A stretch of 35,716 nt of DNA from Zelonia costaricensis (GCA_030849075.1 JASAOO010003282.1:1-35716), one strand, 5' to 3'. Positions 26,823 through 35,716 are shown, counted from the first letter of the stretch. The notes: generated by a model from the letters alone, not told the origin. Made by a program: numbers and translations.

Positions 26823-28304
26823 CTATGCCTCCGTCTTGTCTACGGTCTCGGCCTCGCTCTCCTCCGCCTCCGGCTCCGCCGCCGTGCCCTCCTCGTTGTG
26901 GCGCATCGCGAGGATGCCCAGCTCGTCCTCCTGTTCCTCCGTGCGCGTGTACTCCTCGCTCTCCAGCTTCGGGTCCGCGTCGTCGGGGGGCGGAAGGTGG
27001 GCGCGTGGGTTCTGCACGTACACGTTCCCGAGGGGGTCGTCCAGGATGAAGGTGAAGGGCTGCTGGAGTGTCAGCAGCTCATCCAGCTCCTTCACAAACT
27101 GCAGCATCGTCTTCGAGTTCTCATCCGCCGAGTCGCCGACGGCGAAGGCGGCCTGCGGCAGGTTGTTGAGCTGATCGCGCACCTGCGTGATGGTGCCCTC
27201 CACCGACGAGAAGAAGCCGCCGAGGGTGCCGGGGGCAAGCTCGAGGTGCACCTCGGGAATGACAAGCGTCGCCGTCTCGGACTTGAGCACGTCGCGCTTG
27301 AGGTCGTCCTCGGACTTGACGTGCAGGGTGAGGCGCAGGCCCTTCTCGTTGATCTCGCCGCCCGTCTTGATCTCGTTGCTCTTGTAGCCGCAGTAGTCGC
27401 ACTTGAAGGCCATGATGACGGTCTGCTTGAAGTACGGGATGTCGCACTCGTGCATCATGAGGTAGCCGCCCTTGCAGCACGCCGGGCAGTCGCACGGGAT
27501 CTGCGTCACGTCGCTGAACTGCCCCTCCTCGACGTCGCGCTCCTCCTCCTGCGTCCGCTCGGTATTGTAGTCGATAGCCACGCCGAGCAGCTGGCGGTCG
27601 ATGTCGGTGCGCTCCTTCTCGTACTTGGTGAGCTGCGGATCGAGGGTGGGGTGGTAGTAGTCGTGGATGGGCTCGATGTAGCTGTTCCCCGCGGGGTCGT
27701 CCAGCGTGAGGGTGAAGGGGACGTCGCCGCTACGGAAGGACTGGAGCTTGGCGCAGAAGGCTTCGATCTTCTCGTAGACCTCTGGGTGCTGCACCTTACG
27801 CAGTGGCTGCTGGAGCTGCAGCCCGTCGTGCGTCTGCTCGAGAATGCCCTCGACGGTGTTGAGGTTGCCCTTCTGCGACTCGGGCGGAATCTCCAGCTCC
27901 AGCTCCGGGATCGTGACGGTGGCGAACTCCGACTTGACCACCTGCCGGTCCAGGTCCTTCTTGCTGCGCACCTGCAGCTCGTAGCGCACCTTCTTCGGGC
28001 CGAAGGTGCCGCCAAACGTCACCTCGTTGTTGCGCTCGCCGCAGTGCGGGCACTCGAAGCTGCTGACAATGATCTCCTTGAAGTGCGGGATCTTCGTGAT
28101 CATGAGCCGCGTCGTGCCGGTCTCCTGGCACTTGGGGCACATAGACTCAATCACGTTCATCTCGCCCAAGTCCGTCTTGATGTAATTCGTGTTCTCCTCC
28201 TCCTCCTCCTCGTGCGCCACCGCGCTCGCCTCCGGCGCCACCGCCGGCGCACGGGGCTCCTCCAGCACCATCGGCGGCTTCTGTGATTGCTCCTCGGCCG
28301 ACAT
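26823..28304 (-). CDS. ZPR1: Zinc-finger protein ZPR1
   Basis: 493 aa from ATG 28304 (MSAEEQSQKPPMVLEE) to TAG at 26825-26823. It has two ZPR1 modules, each a four-cysteine zinc finger followed by a double-layer beta domain. Finger 1 uses C56/C59 (CPKC) and C85/C88 (CPHC) with TRLMITKIPHFKEIIVSSFE between. Finger 2 uses C273/C276 (CPAC) and C302/C305 (CDYC) with MHECDIPYFKQTVIMAFK between. Both fingers carry the family's [DK]IP[HY]FK box. Paired downstream motifs (KSEFATVTIPELELEIP and KSETATLVIPEVHLELAPG; TLDDPAGNSYIEP and ILDDPLGNVYVQN) confirm the internal duplication. The acidic N- and C-terminal tails are species-typical. ZPR1 is a conserved eukaryotic chaperone-like factor for translation elongation factor eEF1A. 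All eight zinc ligands are present. Confidence 0.97.
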   Translation of the reverse strand: MSAEEQSQKPPMVLEEPRAPAVAPEASAVAHEEEEEENTNYIKTDLGEMNVIESMCPKCQETGTTRLMITKIPHFKEIIVSSFECPHCGERNNEVTFGGTFGPKKVRYELQVRSKKDLDRQVVKSEFATVTIPELELEIPPESQKGNLNTVEGILEQTHDGLQLQQPLRKVQHPEVYEKIEAFCAKLQSFRSGDVPFTLTLDDPAGNSYIEPIHDYYHPTLDPQLTKYEKERTDIDRQLLGVAIDYNTERTQEEERDVEEGQFSDVTQIPCDCPACCKGGYLMMHECDIPYFKQTVIMAFKCDYCGYKSNEIKTGGEINEKGLRLTLHVKSEDDLKRDVLKSETATLVIPEVHLELAPGTLGGFFSSVEGTITQVRDQLNNLPQAAFAVGDSADENSKTMLQFVKELDELLTLQQPFTFILDDPLGNVYVQNPRAHLPPPDDADPKLESEEYTRTEEQEDELGILAMRHNEEGTAAEPEAEESEAETVDKTEA

Positions 28305-29140
28305 GGGACGGTGCGTTAGAGCGACGGGAGAGTGATGGAGGGGAGGAGAAACAGAGGCACACGTGACGCCACTCGCACAGACCCGGGACTGCGTGCAGGA
28401 GGGAAGACGGTGGGAGGGAGGGAAGGGAAAACAAAGGCGACCGCGGCAAGTGCGCGCTGCGACCAAAATTGTGTGTGGAGGAAGAAGGAGAAGCGAGGGA
28501 GGATGATAGCAGCTGTGGAAGTGAAGGGTGCCGGGCGGTGTTGTGCGGGGTGATGGGTGGACTCGTTGACGCCGCCGGTGCCGACAACAGGTCGGGTTCG
28601 CGATGGGCGTGTGTGTGTGTGGGGGAGGGGGGGGTACTGGGAGCTGCTCGCGTTACTGACGGCGTGGGGGAGGGGAGGGAGTCACAGCCGGGAGGAGCGA
28701 GTGCAGGGCAGGAGCGGTGGATGGGGTGGGTAGCGGGGCTCATGCGGCGGTGTGTTCGTACTGAGAGACCGCGCGTGGGCTTCCTTGTCCACACACGAGA
28801 GTCCGAGGCTCGCAGACTCCTGTAAAGGCGCTCACACGGAACAGGGGAGGGGCGGAGGGGGTGCTGAGGCCCCGCAGAGGCAAGACTGGCGCAATTCGCC
28901 AGCACCCCACACCCACGGTGGTGCGAGCGAGGGTGGGCTGAGTTGAAACGGGAGAGAGGCGTGATGACGCAGCCGTAACAGCGGCATTCCGCACACGTGA
29001 AAAGGGACAAGAGACGTGTCGTTGAAGTTGAAAGGAGAAGCAGGCGAACCCACGCAAACACACGCACACACACATACAGTGAGACCCAACGCCAACCCAG
29101 GCCGTGCACCTCACTACCCGATGGTGCTCTGGCACTGTCT
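28305..29140 (-). other. Spacer: 886-aa gene 3' UTR and ZPR1 5' UTR
   Basis: 836 bases. Short GT and G/A runs near 28608-28634 and a CA cluster near 29055-29078. No gene supported. Confidence 0.7.
28389..28430 (-). promoter_or_regulatory. Predicted spliced-leader acceptor for ZPR1
   Basis: The coding strand has a C/T tract at about 28430-28398 (TTCCCTCCCTCCCACCGTCT), then CCTGCACGCAG with AG at 28390-28389. The next 85 nt to the ATG contain few alternatives. Confidence 0.5.
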
Positions 29141-31801
29141 TCACGATTGCGCCTCGAGCTCATCGATGGCGCGCTGCAGCGCCTCGCACTCGTCGTATGC
29201 CTCCTCCGCAATGGCGGCGTCCAGACGCGCGCGCAAACCCACCAGCCGCTCTGGCGCACTTCTGGATAGCTCCGCTGCGCTCCCCTCCTCCGGAGGCGCG
29301 CCAGGTTCCATCGCGGGAGGCGCACACGAAGTCGAAGCCGTCGGTGACAGCGATGTCGCGGGCTGCGGCTCCGCCGCCTTCGCCGCGGCCCACTCGCGCT
29401 GCAGCGCGTCCTCAAGCGCCTGCGCAACGGTCGCCAGTTCATCAGCGCCCTGCTCCTCCTTCGGCAGCTGCACGTAGTCCGGCACCGACGCGGCGGCAGT
29501 GGTGAAGGCGCCCATGGCGGCGCTGTACGTTTCCCTGAACGCCGCCGCATTCCGCGCCGTCTCCGCCGCCGCCTCGGCGAGCTCCTTGCGCAGACGCTGC
29601 TCTGTGCGCTCCAGTCCCCGCACCTGGGCGCTGTACAGCTCCACGTCCGCCTGCGCCAGCTCCACCTTGAGCTGCACACTCTTCAGCGCATCAGCGCACT
29701 GCTGGGCCTCCTTGAAGTTCTTGTTGGCGACCGCGGCCGCCTTGGCCGCCGTCAGCGGGGCGATGCGGCGGCGGCAAGCATCGAGGCGGCTCTGCGCGTC
29801 GGCGGTCAGCGCCGCATTGGCTCGCGCCTCGCCGCAGATCTCGTCGAGCTGCTTGGTGAGGTCGATGCGCCGTGTGAGGGCGCAGGGGCCGGCCGCGATC
29901 GGGTGCTCCTCCGGCCGCGTGGCTGCCGGCACCTCAAAGAGGACGCCGCGGCCGCCCAGCCGCTGCTCCACCAGCTGCACCCACGCCCGCCAGTAGCGGT
30001 CCGAGGCGGGGATGGTTTCTTGCTCCAGGGCACGGGTCCGCTGGCACACCGCTTCCCGCTGCGCCTTCTGAGCACGCAGGTGCTCCAGCAGGCGGTCCAC
30101 AGCCGCCTGGCGTTCGGCCCGCTCGTCTGCGATGGCGGCGTACTCGGCCTGCACGTCGTCCCACCGCTGCCGTGCAGCATCAACAGCGCCCACATCCGCC
30201 TGCACCGCCGCCGCCGCCGCCTCCGCGTCAGTCGTGTGGGCCCGCGTTGCGCTCTCGAGCGAGGCCGTCAGCGCCGTCAGCCTTGCAGAGGTGTTGGTGC
30301 GCTGCTGCTCCAGCGAGCTGAGCTGCGCGCGCAGGTCGGCGATGCGGCTGTCGAGGGCAGCCACCTCGCTGGCGAGGCTCGACTGCTCGGCGCGGACGGC
30401 TTCGGTTGCCCGCGCGACCTGATCTTGCACTCTCTGCTGGGCGGCCCGGCTGTCACGCAGCTTCTCCTCCGCTGCCTGCTTGGCCAAGGCCGCCGTCTCC
30501 TGCCGCACCGCTAGCGCCCCCTCGCGCTGCTGCAGATCAGTGTCGTCGACGCGCAGCTGCGATCGCACGCGAAGCTGCTCCGCATCCTCCGCTGCCTGCA
30601 GCTCCGCCTCGTGGGCGCGCAGCAAAGAGGCGACTGCCCGCACCGCGTCCTCCAGCCGCCGCCGCGCCTGCGTCACGCGGCGAAGGAGGCCGGCCCAGAC
30701 GTCGTCAGCCGCTCGCACCCGCGCTGCCGCCGCACCCACCGCATCGGCCAGCTTGTCCGCCGCCGCGTAGTCCTCCTCGTGTGCGCACGCCTCTATCGCC
30801 GTCTCGAGCTCGTGGATGCGCCGCACATCCGTCTGCCGGGCCTGCAGCGCGGTCAGAGCATCCCGCAACACCGCCGCCATCGCCGCGCGCGCTTCAAGCA
30901 AGTCGCTTTGGGCGCCACGCAGCTCGCATGCGTGGCGCTCGCTCAGCTCCTCGGCATCCTCGGACGCGCTACTTGTGCGAGGGGTCGCGGGGTCTTGTGC
31001 AGGCTCCTCCTGCGCGGGGGGGATCGGCGCGGCAGGGCCCGGGGACGGCGTCTGAGAAGAGGCCACCGCTGTTGCGGCCGGCGCCGCCGAACCCACGCAG
31101 GGTGCGCTGTACGGCGCGTCAGCAACAGCTATGAAGCGGAACACGGACGCCTCGGACCCGCTGGGTGGACTCGGCGCGGCCGCCGCCTGCGAGGCGATGT
31201 CGCTGACGGAGAGGCCCGCCGGCTCGGGACCGTAGCGCTGCGTGAGCTCGTCGAAGAGCTGCGCCGTCTTGTCGTGGTAGGTGTCCACAATCGCGTCAAG
31301 GTGGGCCAGCTTAGCCGGGTTGTACACGCGGTAGAAGCGCTCCAGCCGCAACCGCAGATGTGCGTCTGCGTTGGGGTCGTCTGATGTGTGCAGCAACGCA
31401 ACAGGCGGCGCATGTGACAACACTGCAGCAGCAGCAGCAGCGGCAGCGGGGGTGGTGGTCCTGTTCGCGGCGGATGGCGCGGCAGCTGCTTCCTTGTTTA
31501 CCGGGCTTTGCACGCTGTCCTCCCCGACAGTAGAGTCGAGGTCTGCGGTGTGCGCCGTGCGGCGCCGCCTGCTGCTGCCCACACTCATGCCTCCGAAAAG
31601 AGCAGGCGTCTCCACAACGCGCGGTGGGGCCGCGGGTGGTGCCGGTGCGGGGGGCGCGAGGGTGGGTGGTGCCTGCCACGTAGAAGGGAGCGGTGGTGAC
31701 GGGCCGGTGGTGGTAGGGAGGGCGATGGGGTGGAAGCCCGGTGTCTGCCTCGTTGCCTCCGCCGTCCCAACGTCTGAGCCACCGGTGAACCAGCTGAACA
31801 T
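29141..31801 (-). CDS. Large coiled-coil protein with kinetoplastid N-terminal module and UVR-like hairpins (886 aa)
   Basis: ATG 31801 (MFSWFTGGSDVGTAEATRQT) to TGA at 29143-29141; the frame continues 12 codons above only from a TTG. Residues 1-140 are Pro/Ala/Ser-rich, with an RRRR patch and an Ala run. Residues about 150-200 hold a module seen in several kinetoplastid proteins: RLERFYRVYNPAKLAHLDAI, then a Tyr/Leu stretch, then LTQRYGPEPAG. About 270-860 is a long coiled coil. Three short helical hairpins with the spacing of UVR motifs are visible: EEDYAAADKLADAV (about 340), NKNFKEAQQCADALKS (about 690) and EEAYDECEALQRAIDELE (the last 20 residues). UVR-like hairpins usually mediate protein-protein contacts. 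A cytoskeletal, basal body or flagellar role is possible but unproven. Length and composition are consistent with a scaffold protein. Confidence 0.88.
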   Translation of the reverse strand: MFSWFTGGSDVGTAEATRQTPGFHPIALPTTTGPSPPLPSTWQAPPTLAPPAPAPPAAPPRVVETPALFGGMSVGSSRRRRTAHTADLDSTVGEDSVQSPVNKEAAAAPSAANRTTTPAAAAAAAAVLSHAPPVALLHTSDDPNADAHLRLRLERFYRVYNPAKLAHLDAIVDTYHDKTAQLFDELTQRYGPEPAGLSVSDIASQAAAAPSPPSGSEASVFRFIAVADAPYSAPCVGSAAPAATAVASSQTPSPGPAAPIPPAQEEPAQDPATPRTSSASEDAEELSERHACELRGAQSDLLEARAAMAAVLRDALTALQARQTDVRRIHELETAIEACAHEEDYAAADKLADAVGAAAARVRAADDVWAGLLRRVTQARRRLEDAVRAVASLLRAHEAELQAAEDAEQLRVRSQLRVDDTDLQQREGALAVRQETAALAKQAAEEKLRDSRAAQQRVQDQVARATEAVRAEQSSLASEVAALDSRIADLRAQLSSLEQQRTNTSARLTALTASLESATRAHTTDAEAAAAAVQADVGAVDAARQRWDDVQAEYAAIADERAERQAAVDRLLEHLRAQKAQREAVCQRTRALEQETIPASDRYWRAWVQLVEQRLGGRGVLFEVPAATRPEEHPIAAGPCALTRRIDLTKQLDEICGEARANAALTADAQSRLDACRRRIAPLTAAKAAAVANKNFKEAQQCADALKSVQLKVELAQADVELYSAQVRGLERTEQRLRKELAEAAAETARNAAAFRETYSAAMGAFTTAAASVPDYVQLPKEEQGADELATVAQALEDALQREWAAAKAAEPQPATSLSPTASTSCAPPAMEPGAPPEEGSAAELSRSAPERLVGLRARLDAAIAEEAYDECEALQRAIDELEAQS

Positions 31802-32546
31802 CGTTCGCGAGTCGGACAGCGACGATGCACAGAGCAAGACAGAAACAAAGATCCTTCAACAGGCACAAGCACAAGACGCGGATACGCACGCGCAACTGGT
31901 GCGTAGTCGCCAGAAACCGCGCGTGAACTGTGCGTGTGCGAACGGGAGTGTGCGCGCGGCCCCGAGAAGGTGCGAAGCTGTAGCAGGTGGTGCCACAGGC
32001 AATGCAAGACGAGGGGTTCAGCGAGAAGTGCGCGGTGGAAGGCGGAGATGTGCAGCCGCCCCACAAGAGAGTCCCACGAGGGCAGGGCGGGCGGCAACCC
32101 CGCTGAAGTTGTTCCATGTACCGGGGCTTGGATGAGCCGTTGCATTACAGAGAGCCGCAGTGTGCATGGGCGAGAGGGGGAAAGCCGCTCAGAGCCAACG
32201 ATGCCAGGCGACACCTTGCACCTGCCGTTTGGTGCTGCACGCTACACCCGGCGAGGATGCCGTTGCTGCGGCGGTCAGCCGCTCCAGCACGCGCCCCTCC
32301 ACCCGTCCATAGACTGGGAGCGTGCCCTCATGCATGGTGCTGATATCTGCTTTGTGGGGGGCGCGTTTCTTCTCCGTTCTTGATTGCCGTGGCAGCGGCG
32401 GCAAGTACATACGCGCGGCAAAACTCCGCGCTTGACGTCCCCCCCCCCAAATATGATGCTCGACGCGTGACGTTTACACACACACACACTCAGAGACGCA
32501 CCTCCACACTCCATCACACCTCTCCAGCGGTCTCGGTGCGCTGCCC
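31802..32546 (-). other. Spacer: otubain 3' UTR and 886-aa gene 5' UTR
   Basis: 745 bases. 32100-32350 is complex, non-repetitive sequence; 32439-32448 is a C-run; 32476-32490 is CA-rich. A transposon-derived UTR element is possible in the complex part, but I could not recognise one. No gene supported. Confidence 0.65.
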
Positions 32547-33356
32547 TCAGTGCTCGAGCAGGTTGTAGTGTCCGGGCATGTACAGCAGCTCAATCACCAG
32601 CCGGCTCCCGTCCGCGCCCTCACCGCCGTCGTTGAAGCTGTACTCGGTGATGTCGCTACCCACGTTGCGGTCCAGCGCGTACACCTTGCAGCACACATCG
32701 AAAGCCGCCGCGAACGCGGCGAGCTGCACGTTGTCGCTCTCGTGGTCGACCAGCTCAACCTCGGCGTTGCAGTAGTCCTTCACCGTCGCGTAGCCCAGCC
32801 CTTGCACGTATGGGTCGTAGTCGTCGGCGTTGTCCTGCAGATAGGAAGAGATGAGGTAGCGCAGGGCCGCCACGATGTACGCGCCCTCCTCCGAGGTGAA
32901 GCGCTGGTACACCTTCGCGACCTCCACAATCGTGCCGTCCGCGACCCCCGTGAAGATTGCTGCGAGGGCGTCAGTGAAGTCCGACACGAACGGGCCGAAG
33001 TGGGTGGCGAGGCTCTCCTCGCGCGACTTGAGCCGCGCCACGTACTCGGACGCCCTCTTCGGGTGCTCCACGAGCAGCTCGCACAACCGGAAGCCGGCGC
33101 AGCGGTAGAAGCAGTTGCCGTCGCGGCGCGAATAGCGAATTCGGTGGAAGTCGTACTGCCGCGTCGACGACTCGGAGGCGCCGAAGAGGGAAAGGGTCTG
33201 GGCCAGGTAAGCGCCGTCGTGCTCCATCTCGTGCACGATGCGGGCGTCCTTGTCCAGCGGCACGGCGAGCGAGAGAAGCGGGTAGCGGGCAACCTCCTTT
33301 CGGATGCCCTCCAGCTGCGCCATCCGCGCCTCGATGGGGACCTCGCGGGCACTCAT
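32547..33356 (-). CDS. Otubain-type deubiquitinating cysteine peptidase (family C65)
   Basis: 269 aa from ATG 33356 (MSAREVPIEARMAQLEG) to a stop at 32549-32547. It cleaves ubiquitin from proteins; OTUB1-type members prefer Lys48 linkages. The catalytic triad is visible: D79 and C82 in YSRRDGNCFYRC, and H263 in MPGHYNLLEH, close to the human OTUB1 positions 88, 91 and 265. The helical arm between (EYVARLKSREESLATHFGPF, RFTSEEGAYIVAALRYLISS) and the VELVDHESDNVQLAAFAAAF block are standard family features, the last preceding the strand with VYALDR. The protein ends right after the catalytic His loop, as in OTUB1. It is a cytosolic enzyme; a Leishmania otubain has been studied biochemically. No missing residues are seen. 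Confidence 0.96.
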   Translation of the reverse strand: MSAREVPIEARMAQLEGIRKEVARYPLLSLAVPLDKDARIVHEMEHDGAYLAQTLSLFGASESSTRQYDFHRIRYSRRDGNCFYRCAGFRLCELLVEHPKRASEYVARLKSREESLATHFGPFVSDFTDALAAIFTGVADGTIVEVAKVYQRFTSEEGAYIVAALRYLISSYLQDNADDYDPYVQGLGYATVKDYCNAEVELVDHESDNVQLAAFAAAFDVCCKVYALDRNVGSDITEYSFNDGGEGADGSRLVIELLYMPGHYNLLEH

Positions 33357-33383
33357 GACGAGGGGGGGGAGGAGGGCAGAACA

Positions 33384-33400
33384 CTCTGAGAAAGAATGGC
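33384..33400 (-). promoter_or_regulatory. Predicted spliced-leader acceptor for otubain
   Basis: The coding strand reads GCCATTCTTTCTCAGAG, giving two adjacent AGs (33387-33386 and 33385-33384) after a short C/T tract, about 28-31 nt above the ATG. Confidence 0.45.
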
Positions 33401-33515
33401 AATGATGCCACTGAAGTGATAGTGTGTCGAAGTTGCGTACGTGCAGCCGTCTTCGTCAGCACAGGCCTGTTGCTGTCCCTCTTGGCGATGCTCTCCGGGC
33501 AGCTGAGAAGGGGGC

Positions 33516-33540
33516 GTGTGTGTGTGTGTGTGTGTGTGTG
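33516..33540. repeat. GT dinucleotide microsatellite
   Basis: About 12 uninterrupted GT units on the plus strand in the IMPase/otubain spacer. Confidence 0.9.
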
Positions 33541-34031
33541 CAAGACGAGACTCAGCCGCGTGCGTCTTCTTCTTGCCTTGTTGCGTGTGGACGCGTTGAT
33601 CTGCTCGAGGCCGTCAGCAGTCGACGCCGGGCCGAGTTGATCCGGTGCGTGCAGAGCACGGCACGGGGGTCAAGGAGGAGGAGGAGGAGTGCGTCAAGAG
33701 CCCAGCGGCTGTGTGGTGTGGTGACTGGTGACGACCAGACAGGGCAGCAGTGCGAGGCGAAGAGGGGAGGGGAAGAGGGAAGGAGCTCAGCTGATGCGGT
33801 AGAGTGCGAAGCGCAGAATTTGACCAGCGCCGCGGACAGCGCGGATCCGCGAGGGCTGAGAGGGAGAGGGTGGCCAAAAAAGTCGACGCCTTTCGTTGAT
33901 TTGAGCGACGTGGCGCACGGACCTCGTCGTGCACAGTCGCGCCGATGTGGGCCTGGCTGCTGCACACACGCCACCTGTTGCCCCAGGCGCTACGTGCTTC
34001 GTCCTCGGTCGCCTTCAGTTGGGCTATGCAT

Positions 34032-34099
34032 CCACACACGCACACACGCACACACACACACACACACATACGCACGCACACATACACACACACGCACAC
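34032..34099. repeat. CA-rich microsatellite
   Basis: Imperfect CA array with CG and TA interruptions over about 68 bases on the plus strand. Confidence 0.85.
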
Positions 34100-34647
34100 T
34101 TACTCACATCTCACTGCACACACCACGCGCACGAAATCGCAGCGATAGAGAAAGAGAGCATCTGGCGCACCGGTGCAGCTGCACGTTTGGAAGGAGCGGG
34201 GGTGCGGGCTCACGGCAGACACGAGACTTCCCGCAAGACCCGCAAGATGGCGTTTAGGGGAAGCCGGCCGCATCTGAGCAGAGGAGGAGGGGAGGGACGG
34301 AGGGGGAAGGGGGGTGATAACTTGTGACAACGGCAAGGCCCGAGTCGTACGTCCGCGAAGTGGTCTGCGTGTGACCTGTGCCCACACGAAACAAGAGGAG
34401 GGCGAACGAGGGCGATCAATGTCGTCGTCGCCACCGCGTGCAGCACCGTCCGATGGCGGACGGAGGAACACCGTCGCCAGGCGGAAAATGAAGAAGGGGG
34501 AGAAGGAAGAGTGCAAGTCGAGGAGGAGGGAGGTGGAAGGCGGGGTGGGGGGAGGGGGCAGTCCGCTCCGCGGCTGTCCTCGCGCCTCGTGGCATCCACG
34601 CACGTCGCGGCGTCACATGTCCTGAGGATATAGAAGACTGCGTCAGC

Positions 34648-35520
34648 TCACGCGGCCTCAGCAGCCAGCGTGGCGGCCCGGTAGTCGTGTCTGATGGCCA
34701 ACTCCACCCCGTACTTCCCCGCCGCGGCATTGTTGGCGCAGCAGACGCTACGCCGCGTGAGGTCGAAGGTGTCGGTGCTCTCCACGCCGTGCACCACCCC
34801 ACCCGCCTCGCGCACAATTATGGCCCCCGCCGCCACGTCCCAGGCGTGCACGCCCACCTCGAGGTATAGCTCCGCCCGGCCGGCTGCGACGAAGCACATG
34901 TCCAGTGCGGCCGACCCCTGGCACCGTACGGCGTGCACCGGAAGCCGCACCATTTCCACCTGCATCGCCATCACGCTCTTGATCGCGGCCTCGCTGCGGT
35001 TGTAGCCGTAGTGCGTCAACACCACGCTCTCACGCAGCGACGCGGTTGGCGAAACGTGGATGCGCTGCCCGTTGCTGAAGGCGCCGCGGCCCTTCACCGC
35101 CGTAAACACCTCCTGCAGCCGCGGCCCGCACACCACGCCGAGCACGGGCTCTTTGTGCACCACCAGCGCGATGGACACGCAGCAGTCGAAGAGGCCGTGC
35201 GCGAAGCTGGTCGTGCCGTCGATGGGGTCGACGATCCACGTTGGGCCGTCGCCCAGCCCGTCCTCGTCGCTGTGGGTCTCCTCACTTATCACCGCGTAGG
35301 TTGGGGTGCCGGTGCGCAGTATGTTCAGCACCTCCTCTTCACACTGCGTGTCGAACTGCGTGACGAGATCGGTGGAGTTATTCTTTGTCGTCACGTCGAT
35401 GTTGACGCCGGGTCGCTCGTCGACGGCGCGGTTGATGATGGCGGCGGCGGTGTGGGCGGCGCGGATCGCGAGGTCGAGCGCGTGGTTCAGCTCATCCTCG
35501 GTGAGCGCGGCCTGCGTCAT
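34648..35520 (-). CDS. Inositol monophosphatase (myo-inositol-1(or 4)-monophosphatase)
   Basis: 290 aa from ATG 35520 (MTQAALTEDELNHALDLAI) to TGA at 34650-34648. Hydrolyses inositol monophosphates to free myo-inositol, feeding phosphatidylinositol, GPI and inositol-sphingolipid synthesis. The Mg-binding residues of the family are present: D51 in STDLVTQFD, E80/E81 in VISEETHS, D98 and D101 in WIVDPIDGTTSFAHG, and D228 in VHAWDVAAGAIIVREAGG (matching human E70, D90, D93 and D220). Size matches human IMPA1 (277 aa). The upstream frame opens only from a GTG, and a strong C/T tract plus AG lies between, supporting this ATG. It is a cytosolic, probably Li-sensitive enzyme by family. Confidence 0.96.
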   Translation of the reverse strand: MTQAALTEDELNHALDLAIRAAHTAAAIINRAVDERPGVNIDVTTKNNSTDLVTQFDTQCEEEVLNILRTGTPTYAVISEETHSDEDGLGDGPTWIVDPIDGTTSFAHGLFDCCVSIALVVHKEPVLGVVCGPRLQEVFTAVKGRGAFSNGQRIHVSPTASLRESVVLTHYGYNRSEAAIKSVMAMQVEMVRLPVHAVRCQGSAALDMCFVAAGRAELYLEVGVHAWDVAAGAIIVREAGGVVHGVESTDTFDLTRRSVCCANNAAAGKYGVELAIRHDYRAATLAAEAA

Positions 35521-35600
35521 TCCGTTTGTGTGGAAGCCCACGCGCGTTGTCGAGAGAAGAAAACGTGTGGACGACTCTCCCGTGGTGCGGCGTGACTTGA

Positions 35601-35673
35601 CTGCGTACACGAGCGGCGGTGCAGGCACCGGGGGAGGAGGGGGAAGGGGGGAAGGGGGGAAGGGGGGGGGGGG
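35601..35673 (-). promoter_or_regulatory. Predicted spliced-leader acceptor and C/T tract for IMPase; G-quadruplex-capable on plus strand
   Basis: The coding strand has a 12-C run and three C5-6 blocks separated by TT (35673-35639), then more C/T, and the first AG after the tract at 35602-35601, about 80 nt above the ATG. On the plus strand the same bases are G-runs at 35630-35634, 35639-35643, 35646-35651, 35654-35659 and 35662-35673 with two-base AA loops, a strong G-quadruplex pattern. Confidence 0.55.
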
Positions 35674-35716
35674 CGGAGACGAGTGTGGCGGCGCAAAGAG
35701 TTGTTCCTTTTCGCTG

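Larger units (their letters stand above)
33357..34647 (-). other. Spacer (1.3 kb): IMPase 3' UTR and otubain 5' UTR
   Basis: 1291 bases. A 25-base GT array lies at 33516-33540 and a CA-rich run at 34032-34099. G/A-rich sequence occupies 34270-34320 and 34495-34560. No gene supported. Confidence 0.7.

Noticed and set aside
26757..28286. 509-codon plus-strand open frame
   Set aside because: Antisense shadow of ZPR1; Leu/Val/Arg-rich low-information translation.
28147..29679. 510-codon minus-strand open frame bridging two genes
   Set aside because: Out of frame with both the 886-aa gene and ZPR1, joining them through a spacer; Arg/Ser/Pro-rich shadow wording.
32100..32350. SIDER-type retroposon in the otubain 3' UTR
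   Set aside because: The stretch is complex and unexplained, but I could not match it to the SIDER signature by eye, so it is only noted in the spacer entry.
1..35716. Strand-switch region or transcription start site
   Set aside because: Every supported gene is on the minus strand, so no divergent or convergent junction lies in the window.

Overview
The window is nuclear DNA of a trypanosomatid of the Leishmania group (Leishmania or a close Leishmaniinae relative). The signs are intronless genes all on one strand, GC-rich third codon positions, long gene-free spacers full of CA/GT microsatellites and C/T tracts ahead of each start, and lineage families such as an amastin, a bacterial-type ferrochelatase and kinetoplastid coiled-coil proteins. 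Twelve confident genes and two weaker candidates lie on the minus strand. The whole window therefore reads as one directional (polycistronic) gene cluster transcribed from high to low coordinates; no strand switch, tRNA or rRNA is visible. From memory, the set inositol monophosphatase, otubain, FLVCR-type transporter, calcium channel and ferrochelatase matches a block of L. major chromosome 17. No database check was possible.

In transcription order: inositol monophosphatase (34648-35520); otubain deubiquitinase (32547-33356); an 886-aa coiled-coil protein with UVR-like hairpins (29141-31801); the two-zinc-finger protein ZPR1 (26823-28304); a small 89-aa candidate (24856-25125); a 274-aa coiled-coil protein (23147-23971); a weak 174-aa candidate or gene remnant (22069-22593); an FLVCR-type haem/porphyrin transporter (19359-20972); a 1588-aa four-domain voltage-gated cation channel (11127-15893); a TBC1D5-like Rab GTPase-activating protein (9094-10572); an amastin-family protein (7820-8386); ferrochelatase (3964-5124); a 260-aa single-pass membrane protein with a duplicated acidic motif (2274-3056); and the N-terminal 450 residues of a nodulin-like MFS transporter cut by the window edge (1-1351).

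Two of the genes bear on haem: ferrochelatase inserts iron into protoporphyrin, and the FLVCR-type carrier is the family that moves haem or porphyrin across the membrane. They are about 14 kb apart in the same cluster. The two longest spacers are the 3.5 kb downstream of the transporter and the 2.7 kb downstream of the amastin. Because these parasites regulate mostly after transcription, these long 3' UTRs are the likeliest regulatory regions. Most starts have a C/T tract and an AG on the coding strand that could serve as the spliced-leader acceptor; these are listed as predictions.

The most unusual observations are the channel's selectivity-filter residues, which read Asp/Asp/Asn/Asp rather than the Glu ring of calcium channels; the duplicated LDD-LD-LLDEA-LD motif in the 260-aa protein; a shortened amastin signature; paired T-then-G homopolymer tracts in the amastin 3' region; and a possible decayed gene at 22.1-22.6 kb.
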